Counted from the first letter of the stretch, positions 18,874 through 29,102 are shown. The stretch is 64,000 nt of DNA from Streptococcus porci DSM 23759 (GCF_000423765.1 NZ_AUIP01000001.1:62001-126000); one strand, 5' to 3'. The notes: a model not told the origin generated them from the sequence alone. A program made the numbers and translations.

Positions 18874-19829
18874 TTGCTTTCAGGTTTGTAAGTGAAGAGT
18901 GGGCTGACTGGCTGATGCTCATGGATACGTTCGAGGGCCTCACCTAGCAACTCACTAGCAGAGAGGTAAAGAATTTTCTCTGGCAGGCGTTCTTTGGTTA
19001 CAACTGAATTGGTCACAAGAATTTCATGAATTGGCGCCAAATCAAGGATATCAGCAGCACCGCCAGCAAATAGTCCATGGCTAGCAACAGCATAAATATC
19101 AGTAGCACCGCCACGTTCTACAATTTTGGCAGCCTCAGCAAAGGTTTTGCCCGTATTTAAGATATCGTCAATCAGGATAGCTTTTTTGCCCTTGACATCA
19201 CCAATGATGTATCCTTCCTCGCGTTGGGCGTCATCTTGTGCATAGTCAATGATGGCAATTGGCGCATCTAAATATTCGGCAAGGCTACGGGCGCGTTTAA
19301 TGCCTGAGTTTTTAGGGCTGACGACTACAACTTCAGAACCTGTCAAACCTTTGTCAATATAGTGTTTAGCAAAAAGTGGAACAGTAAAGAGATTATCAAC
19401 TGGGATGTCGAAAAATCCTTGAACCTGAACGGCATGCAGGTCTAGGGTTACCACGCGGTCAACACCAGATTTGACGAGCATGTTGGATACCAATTTAGCT
19501 GTGATTGGTTCACGTGTTTTGGCAATGCGGTCTTGACGTGAGTAGCCAAAATAAGGCATAACGACAGTAACGGTGTCTGCACTAGCACGCTTACAAGCAT
19601 CAACGGCAATCAATAATTCCCAGAGGTTATCGTTGACAGGGTAGCTGGTTGATTGAATCAGGTAAACATCGACACCGCGCACGCTTTCTTCCAAATTAAC
19701 CATAATCTCACCATCAGCGAACTGACGTGAAGAGAGTTTGCTTAATGGAACACCGACTGTCTTGGCGATCTGCTCAGCAATTTCTTGGTTAGACGAGAGG
19801 GAGAAAAGTTTCATTTCTTTGTCGGACAT
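18870..19829 (-). CDS. prs: ribose-phosphate pyrophosphokinase
   Basis: Makes PRPP from ribose-5-phosphate and ATP for nucleotide, His and Trp synthesis. Length 319 residues. Visible motifs: an ATP-binding [20 protein letters not shown] region, [11 protein letters not shown] and the PRPP loop [24 protein letters not shown] lies upstream of the ATG. It overlaps nifS by 4 bp. Many streptococci carry two prs genes; whether this is the housekeeping copy cannot be told here. Confidence 0.93.
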   Translation of the reverse strand: MSDKEMKLFSLSSNQEIAEQIAKTVGVPLSKLSSRQFADGEIMVNLEESVRGVDVYLIQSTSYPVNDNLWELLIAVDACKRASADTVTVVMPYFGYSRQDRIAKTREPITAKLVSNMLVKSGVDRVVTLDLHAVQVQGFFDIPVDNLFTVPLFAKHYIDKGLTGSEVVVVSPKNSGIKRARSLAEYLDAPIAIIDYAQDDAQREEGYIIGDVKGKKAILIDDILNTGKTFAEAAKIVERGGATDIYAVASHGLFAGGAADILDLAPIHEILVTNSVVTKERLPEKILYLSASELLGEALERIHEHQPVSPLFTYKPESK

Positions 19830-19956
19830 TTTTAAGGCTCCTTCTTAAAATACACATGAAAAAATTTTACGCTTTCTATTTTACCAAAAAAATTGACAAA
19901 AAGCATTAGTGGAGCTAGATAAAAATAGAAGAGCTAGCAAGCCCTCCTAGTAGTTC

Positions 19957-20532
19957 TTATAACTGTGAGTTTTTCAGAGTTGCCGCAAAGCGAGCCACCT
20001 TACTTTTAGCATACTTGAAGGAAATCTTGTGTTGCTCCAAGAAGTCATCAAAATCTCTTTTTCCTTGGTCAGCTTCTGAAACTTCAAGTTCTAATTCGTA
20101 GTCCTTGAGTCCAGCATATTGGTTGTAGTCTAAGGCTAGAAGGCCAATTGGAAGCTGTGTTTCACGGCGGACAGTGGTTAGATGTCCTAGCACACGAAGG
20201 TTTTCTAGAGGAATCTTTTGTTCTAGAAGAAGATTGCTGATGTCGCCGTCAGGCAGACGGTGTTCCTTGATGTAGCTTTTAGCTGCTGATAAGGGTAGAG
20301 TTTGATTGTATTCGATATTTCCAACTGCTTGAGGAACTTTGAGCGTCAGCTCTGCTTTGTCCAAAAAAGTGCGAATGCGTAGTGACATGCGATGAGCTTT
20401 GAGGTCAAAATTGCTTGTATCAAAATAATAATTAGTTTGGGAGACGGGCTTGACATGAGCCAGCCGTGCCTCTAGGCGCTTAAATTCATCCTGATTGAGT
20501 AGGGTCTTGTATTCAATTTCTAGGCTTGTCAT
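19957..20532 (-). CDS. CYTH-domain protein
   Basis: A 191-residue CYTH (CyaB-thiamine triphosphatase) family protein. It begins with the signature EIEYKTLL and has MSLRIRTF and AELTLKVPQ strands and an acidic late segment (YELELEVSE) that would bind metal-triphosphate substrate. Family members are inorganic triphosphatases or similar. It is divergent from relQ, which is consistent with linked nucleotide metabolism, but no substrate can be assigned. Confidence 0.85.
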   Translation of the reverse strand: MTSLEIEYKTLLNQDEFKRLEARLAHVKPVSQTNYYFDTSNFDLKAHRMSLRIRTFLDKAELTLKVPQAVGNIEYNQTLPLSAAKSYIKEHRLPDGDISNLLLEQKIPLENLRVLGHLTTVRRETQLPIGLLALDYNQYAGLKDYELELEVSEADQGKRDFDDFLEQHKISFKYAKSKVARFAATLKNSQL

Positions 20533-20570
20533 GTTTACCGGTCTCTTTCTCTAAAAAGCTTCTATTTTTG

Positions 20571-20618
20571 TGGTATAATAAGGTAGTATGTTCATTTTAG
20601 CTAAAAGTTAGCTTTTTG
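20571..20618 (+). promoter_or_regulatory. relQ promoter with mini-ORF and attenuator-like hairpin
   Basis: TGGTATAAT (20571-20579) is an extended -10. An ATG 8 nt later (20588) opens a seven-codon frame, MFILAKS, ending with TAG at 20609-20611. That frame covers a small hairpin AGCTAA-AAG-TTAGCT (20599-20613) followed by a T run. A translating ribosome would prevent the hairpin, a layout like leader-peptide attenuation. Function is inference. Confidence 0.4.
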
Positions 20619-20639
20619 ACAAGAAATGAGGAAGACAGT

Positions 20640-21311
20640 ATGAGTTTTGATTGGGAAAGTTTTCTTGATCCCTATATTCAGACGGTTGGTGAGTTGAAAA
20701 TCAAGTTGCGGGGTATTCGTAAGCAATTTCGCAAGCAAAATCGCCACTCTCCTATAGAATTTGTCACTGGACGGGTCAAGTCTATTGACAGTATTCAGGA
20801 AAAATTAGCTCGTCGTGGCATCGCTTTTGAAAATATGGCAGAGGAAGTGGAAGACATTGCTGGGCTTCGTATCATGGTGCAGTTTGTAGATGATATTGAC
20901 GAGGTTTTAGAATTGCTTCGCCATAGGACTGACCTGACCGTGGTGCGAGAACGGGACTACATCAACAACATGAAGACCAGTGGCTACCGTTCTTACCATG
21001 TGGTAATTTCTTATCCCGTGAATACCATTGATGGACCAAAGACCGTTTTGGCAGAAATTCAAATCCGCACCCTAGCAATGAACTTTTGGGCGACTATTGA
21101 GCATTCGCTTAATTACAAGTACCGTGGAGCCTTTCCAGATGAGATTAAACGTCGTTTGGAAATCACAGCTAAAATTGCCTATGAATTGGACGAAGAAATG
21201 AGAAAAATCCGTGAGGATATTCGTGAAGCACAGCTTTTGTTTGATCACGATAACCGAAAATTGAGTGACGGAGTGGGGAATAGTGATGACACAGATGAAT
21301 TATACCGATAG
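20640..21311 (+). CDS. relQ: small alarmone synthetase (RelQ-type GTP pyrophosphokinase)
   Basis: Synthesises (p)ppGpp from ATP and GDP/GTP without a hydrolase domain. The 223-residue protein has the synthetase core: [47 protein letters not shown] and [17 protein letters not shown] with catalytic acidic residues. TGAGGAAG lies 8 nt before the ATG at 20640, whereas the upstream in-frame TTG is within the leader. It overlaps nadK by 26 bp, the usual relQ-nadK-rluA-pta order. Confidence 0.92.
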   Translation: MSFDWESFLDPYIQTVGELKIKLRGIRKQFRKQNRHSPIEFVTGRVKSIDSIQEKLARRGIAFENMAEEVEDIAGLRIMVQFVDDIDEVLELLRHRTDLTVVRERDYINNMKTSGYRSYHVVISYPVNTIDGPKTVLAEIQIRTLAMNFWATIEHSLNYKYRGAFPDEIKRRLEITAKIAYELDEEMRKIREDIREAQLLFDHDNRKLSDGVGNSDDTDELYR

Positions 21312-22122
21312 CGTCAAAGTGGCTATCATTGCCAATGGCAAGCCACAGAGTAGGCGGGTTGCTGATAAGATTTTTAAAAGTTTGCGTGATGATCCAGGTT
21401 TTTATCTGACTAAGAAAAACCCCGATATTGTCATTTCCATTGGTGGGGACGGCATGCTTTTATCTGCCTTTCATGCTTATGAAAAAGAGCTGACGCAGGT
21501 TCGCTTTGTGGGAGTACATACTGGACATTTAGGCTTTTACACTGATTACCGAGATTTCGAGGTGGAAGAGCTGTTGAAAAATCTTCGTGAAGATAAGGGA
21601 GAAAAGGTTTCCTACCCTATTTTAAAGGTTTCTCTGACCTTGTCTGATGGGCGAGTGGTGACCTCACGTGCCCTTAATGAAGCCACCATCAAACGTCTGG
21701 AAAAAACCATGGTAGCAGATGTGATTGTCAACCACGTTCCCTTAGAGAGATTTCGTGGAGATGGTCTATCTGTGTCAACGCCGACTGGCTCAACTGCTTA
21801 CAATAAATCTCTCGGTGGCGCCATTCTTCATCCGACCATCGAAGCACTACAGCTGACCGAAATCGCCAGTCTTAATAACCGCGTCTACCGCACGCTAGGA
21901 GGGCCGATTATCGTGCCTAAGAAAGATTTGATTGAGATTGTGCCAAAGCGTATGGGAGCTTATGTATTAACCGTTGATAACAAGACGTTTCACCACCGCA
22001 ATGTCCAGCGAGTGAGCTATGAGATTGATCAGGCTAAAATCAGTTTTGTCGCAACACCTCGCCACACCAGCTTCTGGCAACGGGTTAAGGACGCCTTCAT
22101 TGGAGAAGACCATGAAATTTGA
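21286..22122 (+). CDS. nadK: NAD kinase
   Basis: Phosphorylates NAD+ to NADP+. The 278-residue protein has the signature [10 protein letters not shown] and the later [16 protein letters not shown]. The ATG at 21286 gives the N-terminus [11 protein letters not shown] typical of streptococcal NadK; an ATG at 21295 is an alternative. It overlaps relQ by 26 bp and the pseudouridine synthase by 11 bp, so it is translationally coupled on both sides. Confidence 0.93.
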   Translation: MTQMNYTDSVKVAIIANGKPQSRRVADKIFKSLRDDPGFYLTKKNPDIVISIGGDGMLLSAFHAYEKELTQVRFVGVHTGHLGFYTDYRDFEVEELLKNLREDKGEKVSYPILKVSLTLSDGRVVTSRALNEATIKRLEKTMVADVIVNHVPLERFRGDGLSVSTPTGSTAYNKSLGGAILHPTIEALQLTEIASLNNRVYRTLGGPIIVPKKDLIEIVPKRMGAYVLTVDNKTFHHRNVQRVSYEIDQAKISFVATPRHTSFWQRVKDAFIGEDHEI

Positions 22123-23017
22123 CTTTGTTGCCCACCGACCTTGTCAGGTCAAAAGTCTCCTCAAAGAACACGATGTATCAAAGGCGCTGCTGGCTAAAAT
22201 AAAGTTCCGCGGTGGAAATATTTGGGTTAATGGCAAGGAAGAAAATGCGATTTTTGTTTTGGAAGTCGGCGATGTGGTGACTATTGAGATTCCCGATGAG
22301 GAGGATTTGATAGGAAGCCTTGAGCCGATTGATGAGCCTCTCGAGATTATGTTTGAAGATGACCATTTTCTCATCGTGAATAAACCACATAGCATTGCTA
22401 GCATTCCAAGCAGTCTACATTCTCATACGATGGCCAATCGCATCAAAGGCTACTACCTGTCACAACAGTACCCTAATAAGCAGGTGCATATTGTAACCCG
22501 ACTTGATAAAGATACCAGTGGTCTCATGCTTTTTGCCAAACATGGCTATGCGCATGCAAGACTGGACAAGCAATTGCAGAAAAAGACTATTGAAAAGCGC
22601 TATTATGCCTTGGTCGCTGGTGATGAAAACTTGCCAGATGAGGGAGAAATTATTGTCCCTATCGCTCGTCCGAAGGACTCCATCATTACACGCTGTGTTC
22701 ATCCATCAGGCAAGTATGCCCATACCTCCTATAAGGTAGTGGCTCGATATGGTAAGGTTAAGTTAGTTGATATCCAGCTTCATACGGGACGGACACACCA
22801 AATTAGGGTACACTTTTCTCACATCGGTCAGCCACTTTTAGGTGATGACCTTTACGGAGGTTCTATGGCTTATGGGATTGAGAGACAAGCCCTGCACTGC
22901 CATTATCTGTCCTTCACCGACCCTTTCACAAAAACACAAAAGATACAGACCTGTCCCTTGACACCAGACATGGAAAGCGTTATCCTAAAGTTACAACAAA
23001 AAATAAAAGAAAGTTGA
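22112..23017 (+). CDS. RluA-family pseudouridine synthase
   Basis: Converts uridine to pseudouridine in rRNA or tRNA. The 301-residue protein has an N-terminal S4-like region, the catalytic motif [15 protein letters not shown] with its active Asp, and the late [13 protein letters not shown] segment. GGAGAAG precedes the ATG at 22112. Target uridine cannot be determined. A second RluA-family gene (39888-40778) is present in this window. Confidence 0.9.
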   Translation: MKFDFVAHRPCQVKSLLKEHDVSKALLAKIKFRGGNIWVNGKEENAIFVLEVGDVVTIEIPDEEDLIGSLEPIDEPLEIMFEDDHFLIVNKPHSIASIPSSLHSHTMANRIKGYYLSQQYPNKQVHIVTRLDKDTSGLMLFAKHGYAHARLDKQLQKKTIEKRYYALVAGDENLPDEGEIIVPIARPKDSIITRCVHPSGKYAHTSYKVVARYGKVKLVDIQLHTGRTHQIRVHFSHIGQPLLGDDLYGGSMAYGIERQALHCHYLSFTDPFTKTQKIQTCPLTPDMESVILKLQQKIKES

Positions 23018-23023
23018 GATGTT

Positions 23024-24007
23024 ATGCGTAGTTTATTTGGTGAGTTGCGTAGTAAAATTGCAGGAAAACAAGTGAAAATCGTTTTCCCAGAAGGAAATGA
23101 CGAACGTGTGGTGCGTGCGGCAGCTCGTTTAAAATTTGAAGGATTGGTTGAGCCAATTATTCTTGGTAAACCAGAAGATGTGACTGGTCTTTTAACACAA
23201 CTTGGTTTTGCAAATCCTCATGTGACGATTGTTGATCCTGCTACTTATGCAGATTTTGACAAGATGAAAGAACTCTTTTTGGAGCTTCGTAAAGGTAAAG
23301 CAACTCCAGAACAAGCGGATAACATATTACGTGATGTCAACTACTTTGGTGTGATGTTGGTTCAAATGGGACTTGCTGATGGTATGGTTTCAGGTGCAAT
23401 CCATTCAACAGCTGATACAGTCCGTCCAGCGCTTCAAATCATTAAAACAAAACCAGGTATTTCACGCACATCAGGTGTTTTCCTTATGAATCGTGAAAGT
23501 ACGAAAGAACGCTATATCATGGCTGACTGTGCTATTAATATTGATCCTAACGCTCAAGAGTTGGCTGAGATTGCTGTTAATACGGCTGAAACAGCAGCAA
23601 TTTTCGATATTGACCCTAAAGTAGCTATGCTAAGCTTCTCAACTTACGGTTCGGGTAAGGGACCACAAGTTGAAAAAGTGGCAGAAGCAGCTAAAATTGC
23701 CAAAGAACTTCGTCCAGACTTGGCGCTTGATGGTGAGTTACAGTTCGATGCAGCTTTTGATGCCGATACCGCTAAGATAAAAGCTCCAGAAAGCCCAGTG
23801 GCTGGTCAAGCAAATGTCTTTATCTTCCCAGATCTTCAGTCAGGAAACATCGGCTACAAGATTGCACAACGCCTGGGGATGTTTGAAGCTATTGGCCCAA
23901 TCCTTCAAGGACTGAACAAACCAGTTAACGATCTTTCTCGTGGTTCGTCAGCCGATGATATCTATAAACTAGGCATCATTACCGCTGCACAAGCTTTGGA
24001 AAACTAA
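23024..24007 (+). CDS. pta: phosphate acetyltransferase
   Basis: Interconverts acetyl-CoA and acetyl phosphate, linking pyruvate breakdown to acetate and ATP via acetate kinase. The 327-residue single-domain protein has KIVFPEGNDERVVRAA near the start, the central VSGAIHSTADTVRPAL and SFSTYGSGKGPQVEKV. It follows the pseudouridine synthase by 6 bp and ends at a strong terminator. Last gene of the relQ unit. Confidence 0.96.
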   Translation: MRSLFGELRSKIAGKQVKIVFPEGNDERVVRAAARLKFEGLVEPIILGKPEDVTGLLTQLGFANPHVTIVDPATYADFDKMKELFLELRKGKATPEQADNILRDVNYFGVMLVQMGLADGMVSGAIHSTADTVRPALQIIKTKPGISRTSGVFLMNRESTKERYIMADCAINIDPNAQELAEIAVNTAETAAIFDIDPKVAMLSFSTYGSGKGPQVEKVAEAAKIAKELRPDLALDGELQFDAAFDADTAKIKAPESPVAGQANVFIFPDLQSGNIGYKIAQRLGMFEAIGPILQGLNKPVNDLSRGSSADDIYKLGIITAAQALEN

Positions 24008-24011
24008 TCTT

Positions 24012-24038
24012 AAAACTCGCTCTGATGGGCGAGTTTTT
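24012..24038 (+). terminator. intrinsic terminator after pta
   Basis: AAAACTCGC / GCGAGTTTT stem with loop TCTGATGG and a T run. Confidence 0.88.
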
Positions 24039-24061
24039 TTGCTCTGCTATTTTCAAAAAGG

Positions 24062-24090
24062 AAAAACTCCCGAAAATCCATTCGGGAGCT
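24062..24090 (-). terminator. intrinsic terminator of the ABC exporter operon
   Basis: On the minus strand CTCCCGAA / TTCGGGAG with a 6-nt loop, followed by GTTTTTCC. It faces the pta terminator. Confidence 0.8.
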
Positions 24091-24095
24091 AATCA

Positions 24096-25691
24096 CTAGA
24101 GTTTTTTCCAGAAACTATGATAAAGATAGAGCTGCAAACCTACCGCAATCAAAAGAATCAGAAATAATAAGATAAGACTGGTATTGAGTGCTCCGATAGC
24201 AAATGAGAGAAAGACTGATCCGACAGCAATAGCTGTGAAGACTAACATAACACCAATACCAATAACCATTGTCCAGACCTGACGATTTCCTCTGGTTAAC
24301 AGTTGGTTTATATTTTGCCAGTTGAGCATGAGATTTTTCATGTCTCTACGGTAGTCAAACTGTCCTAAAACAAAGGAGGTGAGTAAAATACCTAGAACTA
24401 AACTTACAAGAAGTCCCCAGTGGAAACCAAGAGCTATTCCGATGAGGCAATAGATGATAGCTGGGATACCTGCTTGAAGTGCAAAGAGCACCACAAATTT
24501 TTCTTTTAAAAATGTTGTGAAATTGATAGGGAGAGTTTTGATGAACAGGTAATTTTCTCGCTCTAAAGACACACCAACTGATGTAAAAACAGTAGATAAG
24601 AGACCAATGAAGGAACCCATAAATAGAGCAATCCCAAAATACATAGGATCAATGAGATGTCCCTTTAACTGACCAGACATCAATGGACCAATCATCATAA
24701 AAATAAAGAGGTTTGAAGTAACCAAGGCACTTGTCCAAAGAGCAGGTACTTTTAGAGTGGAAAGGTGGTGTCGAATCCAAAGCTTGCGCATGGAAGCTTT
24801 TTTAGTCTGACGTTTTTTGGTTTGAACAGAGCTGTTATCAATTTGTAAAAGCTGACTGTAATAAGTTGGAATCACGACCTTGATGACCAAAGCCAGTAAG
24901 ACGGCTAGCAGCAGGTACCAGGTCCAGTAATTGAGAAGGCTTTCAGATGAGAAGGGGTTGAACGCGACGTGGTAAAAACCGCTGACAAATGGCAAAATCG
25001 GAAAATCTGGCAAGCCATTGCCACTAGATGATAGTTCAATATTGTTAGAATTACTGATATTGATAAAAATCAACCCCACAATAGCAATCAGTTGTGAAAG
25101 ACCAATCAAACCAGTTGAAATCAGTTTCTTATATGGACTTTTAACTAGGACTGAACCGACACGATTGACCACGATGACGGATAGACTCAAGGTCACACAA
25201 GTAATGAGCAAGAAATTTAGCACAGCCAGTAAAATAGCAAAAATAGGATTCATAACACGCAGATAAAGAAAAATCATCAACCCTAAAGCGGGTACAATAT
25301 AGGGAATAGACATCCCTAGCGTTGCTAATATTTTTGCTACAAGTATTTCACCAGCCTTTATTGGCAGGGGAAGGTAGAGCTTGGTATCTTGACTGTCGTA
25401 AAAAACCGTAAACATAGGTGAGAAGGCAGATACCAGAGTCAAAATCATGAAAATGACTACATAAGATGTAAACATGCCAGGAAATTGACTGTAGTCATAG
25501 GCCATTAAAATCGCGCTATAAACGACTCCGAAAAAGAGCAGGCTAAAAATTTGAGAACTGAGAATGCTTTTATAGGCTTGAATCTTTTTGTTTGGATTTT
25601 TAGCTTGTTTATTGCGGACCTTGACCAAAACCTGAGGATTGGAGTAGAGGATATTGACTTTAAAAAGTTCCCAAATGGTTGACCAGTTCAT
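24096..25691 (-). CDS. ABC transporter permease (ABC-2-like exporter)
   Basis: A 531-residue polytopic membrane protein with about twelve hydrophobic segments in two halves and a charged central region (TKKRQTKKASMRKLWIRHH). It is the membrane partner of the ATPase encoded directly upstream; the two genes abut. Such streptococcal exporters are of unknown substrate. Confidence 0.82.
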   Translation of the reverse strand: MNWSTIWELFKVNILYSNPQVLVKVRNKQAKNPNKKIQAYKSILSSQIFSLLFFGVVYSAILMAYDYSQFPGMFTSYVVIFMILTLVSAFSPMFTVFYDSQDTKLYLPLPIKAGEILVAKILATLGMSIPYIVPALGLMIFLYLRVMNPIFAILLAVLNFLLITCVTLSLSVIVVNRVGSVLVKSPYKKLISTGLIGLSQLIAIVGLIFINISNSNNIELSSSGNGLPDFPILPFVSGFYHVAFNPFSSESLLNYWTWYLLLAVLLALVIKVVIPTYYSQLLQIDNSSVQTKKRQTKKASMRKLWIRHHLSTLKVPALWTSALVTSNLFIFMMIGPLMSGQLKGHLIDPMYFGIALFMGSFIGLLSTVFTSVGVSLERENYLFIKTLPINFTTFLKEKFVVLFALQAGIPAIIYCLIGIALGFHWGLLVSLVLGILLTSFVLGQFDYRRDMKNLMLNWQNINQLLTRGNRQVWTMVIGIGVMLVFTAIAVGSVFLSFAIGALNTSLILLFLILLIAVGLQLYLYHSFWKKL

Positions 25692-26437
25692 TAGTCATCA
25701 CCTACCTTTTCGCTATAGGCATCTCGACCTGCCAACTCCAGATAAATACTTTCCAAGTCCTTACCTGGATGATCTGCCTTGAGTTCTTCAAGTGTGCCAA
25801 CAAAGATAAGTTTTCCTTGACGAAGAATACCTATACGATGGCACAATTGCTCCGCAACAGAGAGGACATGGGTGGAAAAGAGAACGGTATTGCCACTTTG
25901 AGCGTGCTGTTTCATCATCTCTTTCAAATCAAAAGAGGCCTGAGGGTCAAGTCCAGTCAGCGGCTCGTCCAGAATCCAGATATTAGGATTTGGAATCAAC
26001 GCTCCAATCAGGATAGCTTTTTGGCGCATACCGTGTGAATAACTGCTAATGGTTTCAAAACGGCGCTCGTAGATATCAAAAAGTTTGGCTAAATCTTCAA
26101 TTCGTTTTTCAGTATCAGAGTCAGAAACGCCGTAAATCTTAGCCAGAAAATGCCAGTACTCATCTGCTGTCAAATTAAGGAAGATATCAGGAGAATCGGG
26201 CACATAGGCAATCTGCTTTTTAATCTCCTCACGATGTTCGGTGAGTTTGAGGTTATCGACATAAATATCACCGTAAGTCGCATCAATAATAGAAGTTAAC
26301 ATGGAGATTGTTGTTGTTTTACCGGCGCCGTTGTGGCCAATCAGTCCAAAAATCTCTCCGTTTTCAATGGTCAGATTGAGATCACTGAGAGCAAATTTAT
26401 CACCGTATTGTTTGGAAACATGGTCAAAAGTAATCAT
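25691..26437 (-). CDS. ABC transporter ATP-binding protein
   Basis: A 248-residue exporter-type ATPase. Walker A GHNGAGKTT, Q-loop region AYVPDSPDIFLNLTADEY, the signature SSYSHGMRQKAIL (a variant of LSGGQ) and Walker B IWILDEPLTGLDP are present, with the H-loop STHVLSVAEQLC. It precedes its permease without a gap. The signature SHGMRQ is common in ABC-2 exporters for lantibiotics, drugs or sodium. Confidence 0.88.
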   Translation of the reverse strand: MITFDHVSKQYGDKFALSDLNLTIENGEIFGLIGHNGAGKTTTISMLTSIIDATYGDIYVDNLKLTEHREEIKKQIAYVPDSPDIFLNLTADEYWHFLAKIYGVSDSDTEKRIEDLAKLFDIYERRFETISSYSHGMRQKAILIGALIPNPNIWILDEPLTGLDPQASFDLKEMMKQHAQSGNTVLFSTHVLSVAEQLCHRIGILRQGKLIFVGTLEELKADHPGKDLESIYLELAGRDAYSEKVGDD

Positions 26438-26563
26438 TAAAAATCATCTCCTTTTGTTTGTTTAGTTTATTATACTACTCTAGCGATACAAAAGTAAAGC
26501 CTTTTTATGAAAATATTTCAAAAATGTGCTATCATGAAGAAAGCATTTACATGGAGGTTTTTT

Positions 26564-27322
26564 ATGGTACAAACTGTTATGATTACTGGGTCTTCTGCTG
26601 GTTTTGGTTTGGCAATGGCTCAGCTTTTTATTGAAAAAGGTTATCGGGTGATTGGTGTAGCCAGACGACAAGCCAGGTTAGAGAACATGCAAGCTAGGCT
26701 TGGGGAGTTATTTTATCCTCTGGTTATGGATATGTCTGATACCAGTTCGATTGACCAAGGGCTTAGCTCTTTGCCAGAGGACTGGCGACAAATTGATATT
26801 TTGGTCAATAATGCTGGTCTTGCGCTAGGTCTGGATAAGGCTTACGAGGCGGACTTTGCTGATTGGCAAACTATGATTATGACGAATATTCTGGGGCTGA
26901 CTTATTTGACGCGCCAGCTTTTACCCCAAATGGTGGAAAGAAGGTCTGGTCACATCATCAATATGGGCTCAACTGCAGGCACCTATCCTTATCCAGGTGG
27001 CAATGTTTACGGTGCGACTAAGGCTTATGTCAAACAGTTTAGCCTTGAATTGCGGGCAGATTTGGCAGGAACCAAAGTGCGCGTGACTAATATTGAACCA
27101 GGACTCTGTGGGGGAACGGAGTTTTCAAATATTCGATTTAAGGGGGACAATGGCAGAGCAGAGAAACTTTATGAGGGAGCTAACAGCATTCAGCCTGAGG
27201 ACATTGCCAATACGGTTTTATGGGTAGCAGAGCAACCAGTGCATGTCAATATCAACCGCATTGAGATTATGCCAACCTCTCAAAGCTTTGGCCCACAGCC
27301 AGTGGACAGAGAGGAGTTATAA
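26564..27322 (+). CDS. SDR-family NADP-dependent oxidoreductase
   Basis: A 252-residue short-chain dehydrogenase of the YdfG type. Cofactor loop TGSSAGFG, NNAG motif and YGATK with the catalytic Tyr and Lys are present, plus a late EPGLCGGTEFSNIRF loop typical of 3-hydroxy-acid/serine dehydrogenases. GGAGG lies 8 nt before the ATG at 26564; an upstream in-frame ATG at 26507 lacks such a site. It overlaps the HD gene in a TAATG junction. Confidence 0.88.
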   Translation: MVQTVMITGSSAGFGLAMAQLFIEKGYRVIGVARRQARLENMQARLGELFYPLVMDMSDTSSIDQGLSSLPEDWRQIDILVNNAGLALGLDKAYEADFADWQTMIMTNILGLTYLTRQLLPQMVERRSGHIINMGSTAGTYPYPGGNVYGATKAYVKQFSLELRADLAGTKVRVTNIEPGLCGGTEFSNIRFKGDNGRAEKLYEGANSIQPEDIANTVLWVAEQPVHVNINRIEIMPTSQSFGPQPVDREEL

Positions 27323-27927
27323 TGACAGATTTACAGGCGCAATGGCAATTTTTCAATGAATTGGAAAAGTTAAAAACCGTTACCAGACAAAATCAGACCT
27401 TGGATGGTCGTTTTGAAAACTCCGCTGAACACTCTTGGCAGTTGGCTCTTATGGCAGTGACTTTGCGTCAGCATTTCCCAGAAAAAGTAGATTTGGAAAA
27501 AGTGATGACCATGCTGCTGTTGCATGATGTGGGAGAGATTGGGACTGGTGACACATCGGCTTTTGATGAGGTAGGTAAAGCTAATTCCTACGAACGAGAA
27601 TTAATCTCAGTCAGCAAGACCTTTGCTTTCCTACCTAGAAATCAAAGAGACCGTTACCTTGATCTCTGGAAAGAATTTGAACGAGGGAATTCGACTGAAG
27701 CACGCTATGCGAGATGTATAGATGTGATTGCTCCGGTCTTAAATCATCTCTTGATTGCAAAAGAGGGTGACAATGCTGATGGACTGACGAGAGAACAAGT
27801 CTTGGCTAAAAAATCATTTATCGAAAAAGAAAGTCCTGAACTTTGGCTATGGGTGATTGAGATGGTCGATCAAAGTGTAGCTAGAGGGTTTATATTTGCC
27901 ATAAAAGAAACGATGAAAAGGCTTTGA
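27322..27927 (+). CDS. HD-domain hydrolase (YfbR-like)
   Basis: A 201-residue HD-superfamily phosphohydrolase. Metal ligands are in SAEHSWQLA, the LLLHDVGEIGTGD motif and a late CIDVIAPVL. The arrangement is that of YfbR/YGK1-type nucleotidases acting on deoxynucleoside monophosphates. The start codon overlaps the SDR stop (TAATG), so translation is coupled. Confidence 0.85.
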   Translation: MTDLQAQWQFFNELEKLKTVTRQNQTLDGRFENSAEHSWQLALMAVTLRQHFPEKVDLEKVMTMLLLHDVGEIGTGDTSAFDEVGKANSYERELISVSKTFAFLPRNQRDRYLDLWKEFERGNSTEARYARCIDVIAPVLNHLLIAKEGDNADGLTREQVLAKKSFIEKESPELWLWVIEMVDQSVARGFIFAIKETMKRL

Positions 27928-28119
27928 CAAAACAGTTTTGAACCTTTTCATCAATAAATAACTTAAATCTAACAAGCGAGCAAATCGACATTCTGTAAGT
28001 AATCATTGTACTTTTCAGAAAATTAGTTTTGCCCGTTTTTGTATTTGATGTTAAGCGTTTTGTCACAGCTTTTTCTAAGAACAAAGTGAAAAAGCATCTA
28101 ATATTTCCCAAAAGAGAGA

Positions 28120-28148
28120 TGAAAACGCTTGTCTAATTATGGTATAAT
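28120..28148 (+). promoter_or_regulatory. orphan promoter and cre-like sequence at the RHS remnant
   Basis: TGGTATAAT (28140-28148) is an extended -10, preceded by TGAAAACGCTTGTC (28120-28133), which matches the left half of a CcpA cre. It now reads into RHS fragments. The 27928-28119 stretch upstream shows nothing recognisable. Confidence 0.35.
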
Positions 28149-28151
28149 GTT

Positions 28152-29040
28152 AATGACCTTTATGATCGGACAACGAAACGGGCGCTCGCAAATAAGGTGA
28201 AGTACACCTACTACGAAGAGCACAACTATGTCAACGATATCAACCAGGAACATACCCAGGTTCTCCAGACTTACAACCAAGAACTCAAAACCAAAGAGAC
28301 CTATACCTATGGCAATGGCAGAGCTTCCTATCTCAACCCGAGGCAGGCAAGGCCTATCAGTACCTGACCAACCAGTCAGGCTCAGTAACAGGCTTGAGCC
28401 AAGATGGGCAAGCCGTCGCAAGCGCTAGCTATGACCTCTACGGCTCAATCATTGAGACCACGGTATTATGATAGCAGTGCAGGCACCTTCCTGACTGAGG
28501 ACTCCTATCAAGGACAAGGCTCAGACCCACTCAGTCAGAACCTTTATAGCTATGTCCACAACAACCCAGTCAACTACACCGACCCAAGTGGGCACTTCTG
28601 GAAGAAGATTATAAGCGGCGCTAAGAAAGCCTGGAATGGTGTCAAGAAGGCTTGGAATACCATCAAACGCGTTGCGACAAGGACATGGAATGCGGCTAAG
28701 ACTGCTTATAATCAAGCTAAAAACTGGGTCAGAACCAAAGTAAGCCAAGCTGCTAGTTGGGCAGGCAATAAGGTCAGGCAAGCAAGGCAACGAATTATGG
28801 AGCCGGCGCAAGCGTAGCAACCAACTTTACACAAAACATCAGCAACCAAACTGTTCGCCAAGTCGCACGAGTCGGCGCTGAGGCTGGAGTCGAAACAGGG
28901 ATTGATACCGCCATATCCCTTGCGACAGGAAATCCTGTTACCCTGAGAAATGTGACGACCGACTATGGGTTGAATCTTGTTACCAATCGTTCGGACAGTG
29001 TTTCTACCAAGAGTGGTGCTAAGGCTTCAAATGATAAACT
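28152..29040 (+). pseudogene. RHS/YD-repeat polymorphic toxin, 3' fragment with multiple frameshifts
   Basis: Four consecutive segments in different frames rebuild the C-terminal part of an RHS protein. First comes NDLYDRTTKRALANKVKYTY onward with YD-type repeats. Next is EAGKAYQYLTNQSGSVTG to SYDLYG. Then comes the RHS core signature (RYYDSSAGTFLTEDS, LYSYVHNNPVNYTDPSG), followed by a basic helical segment rich in Lys-Trp. A final frame contains VGAEAGVETGIDTAIS and ATGNPVTLRNV. At least three shifts separate them. The usual C-terminal toxin domain is not visible and no immunity gene follows. GC is higher than in neighbouring genes, consistent with acquisition. Confidence 0.8.
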
Positions 29041-29064
29041 AATTTATCCCTTGATGAGCATTCA

Positions 29065-29102
29065 AAAAGCACTTGAAGTATTTATTTCTTCAAGTGCTTT
29101 TA
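29065..29102. terminator. bidirectional terminator between RHS remnant and glnP
   Basis: AAAAGCACTTGAA and TTCAAGTGCTTTT form a perfect 13-bp stem with an 11-nt loop. A- and T-rich flanks allow function on both strands; it probably terminates the glnQHMP transcript. Confidence 0.82.

Noticed and set aside
28137..28820. Reverse-strand frames of about 95-100 codons over the RHS remnant
   Set aside because: They are antisense to recognisable RHS coding sequence and match no family.
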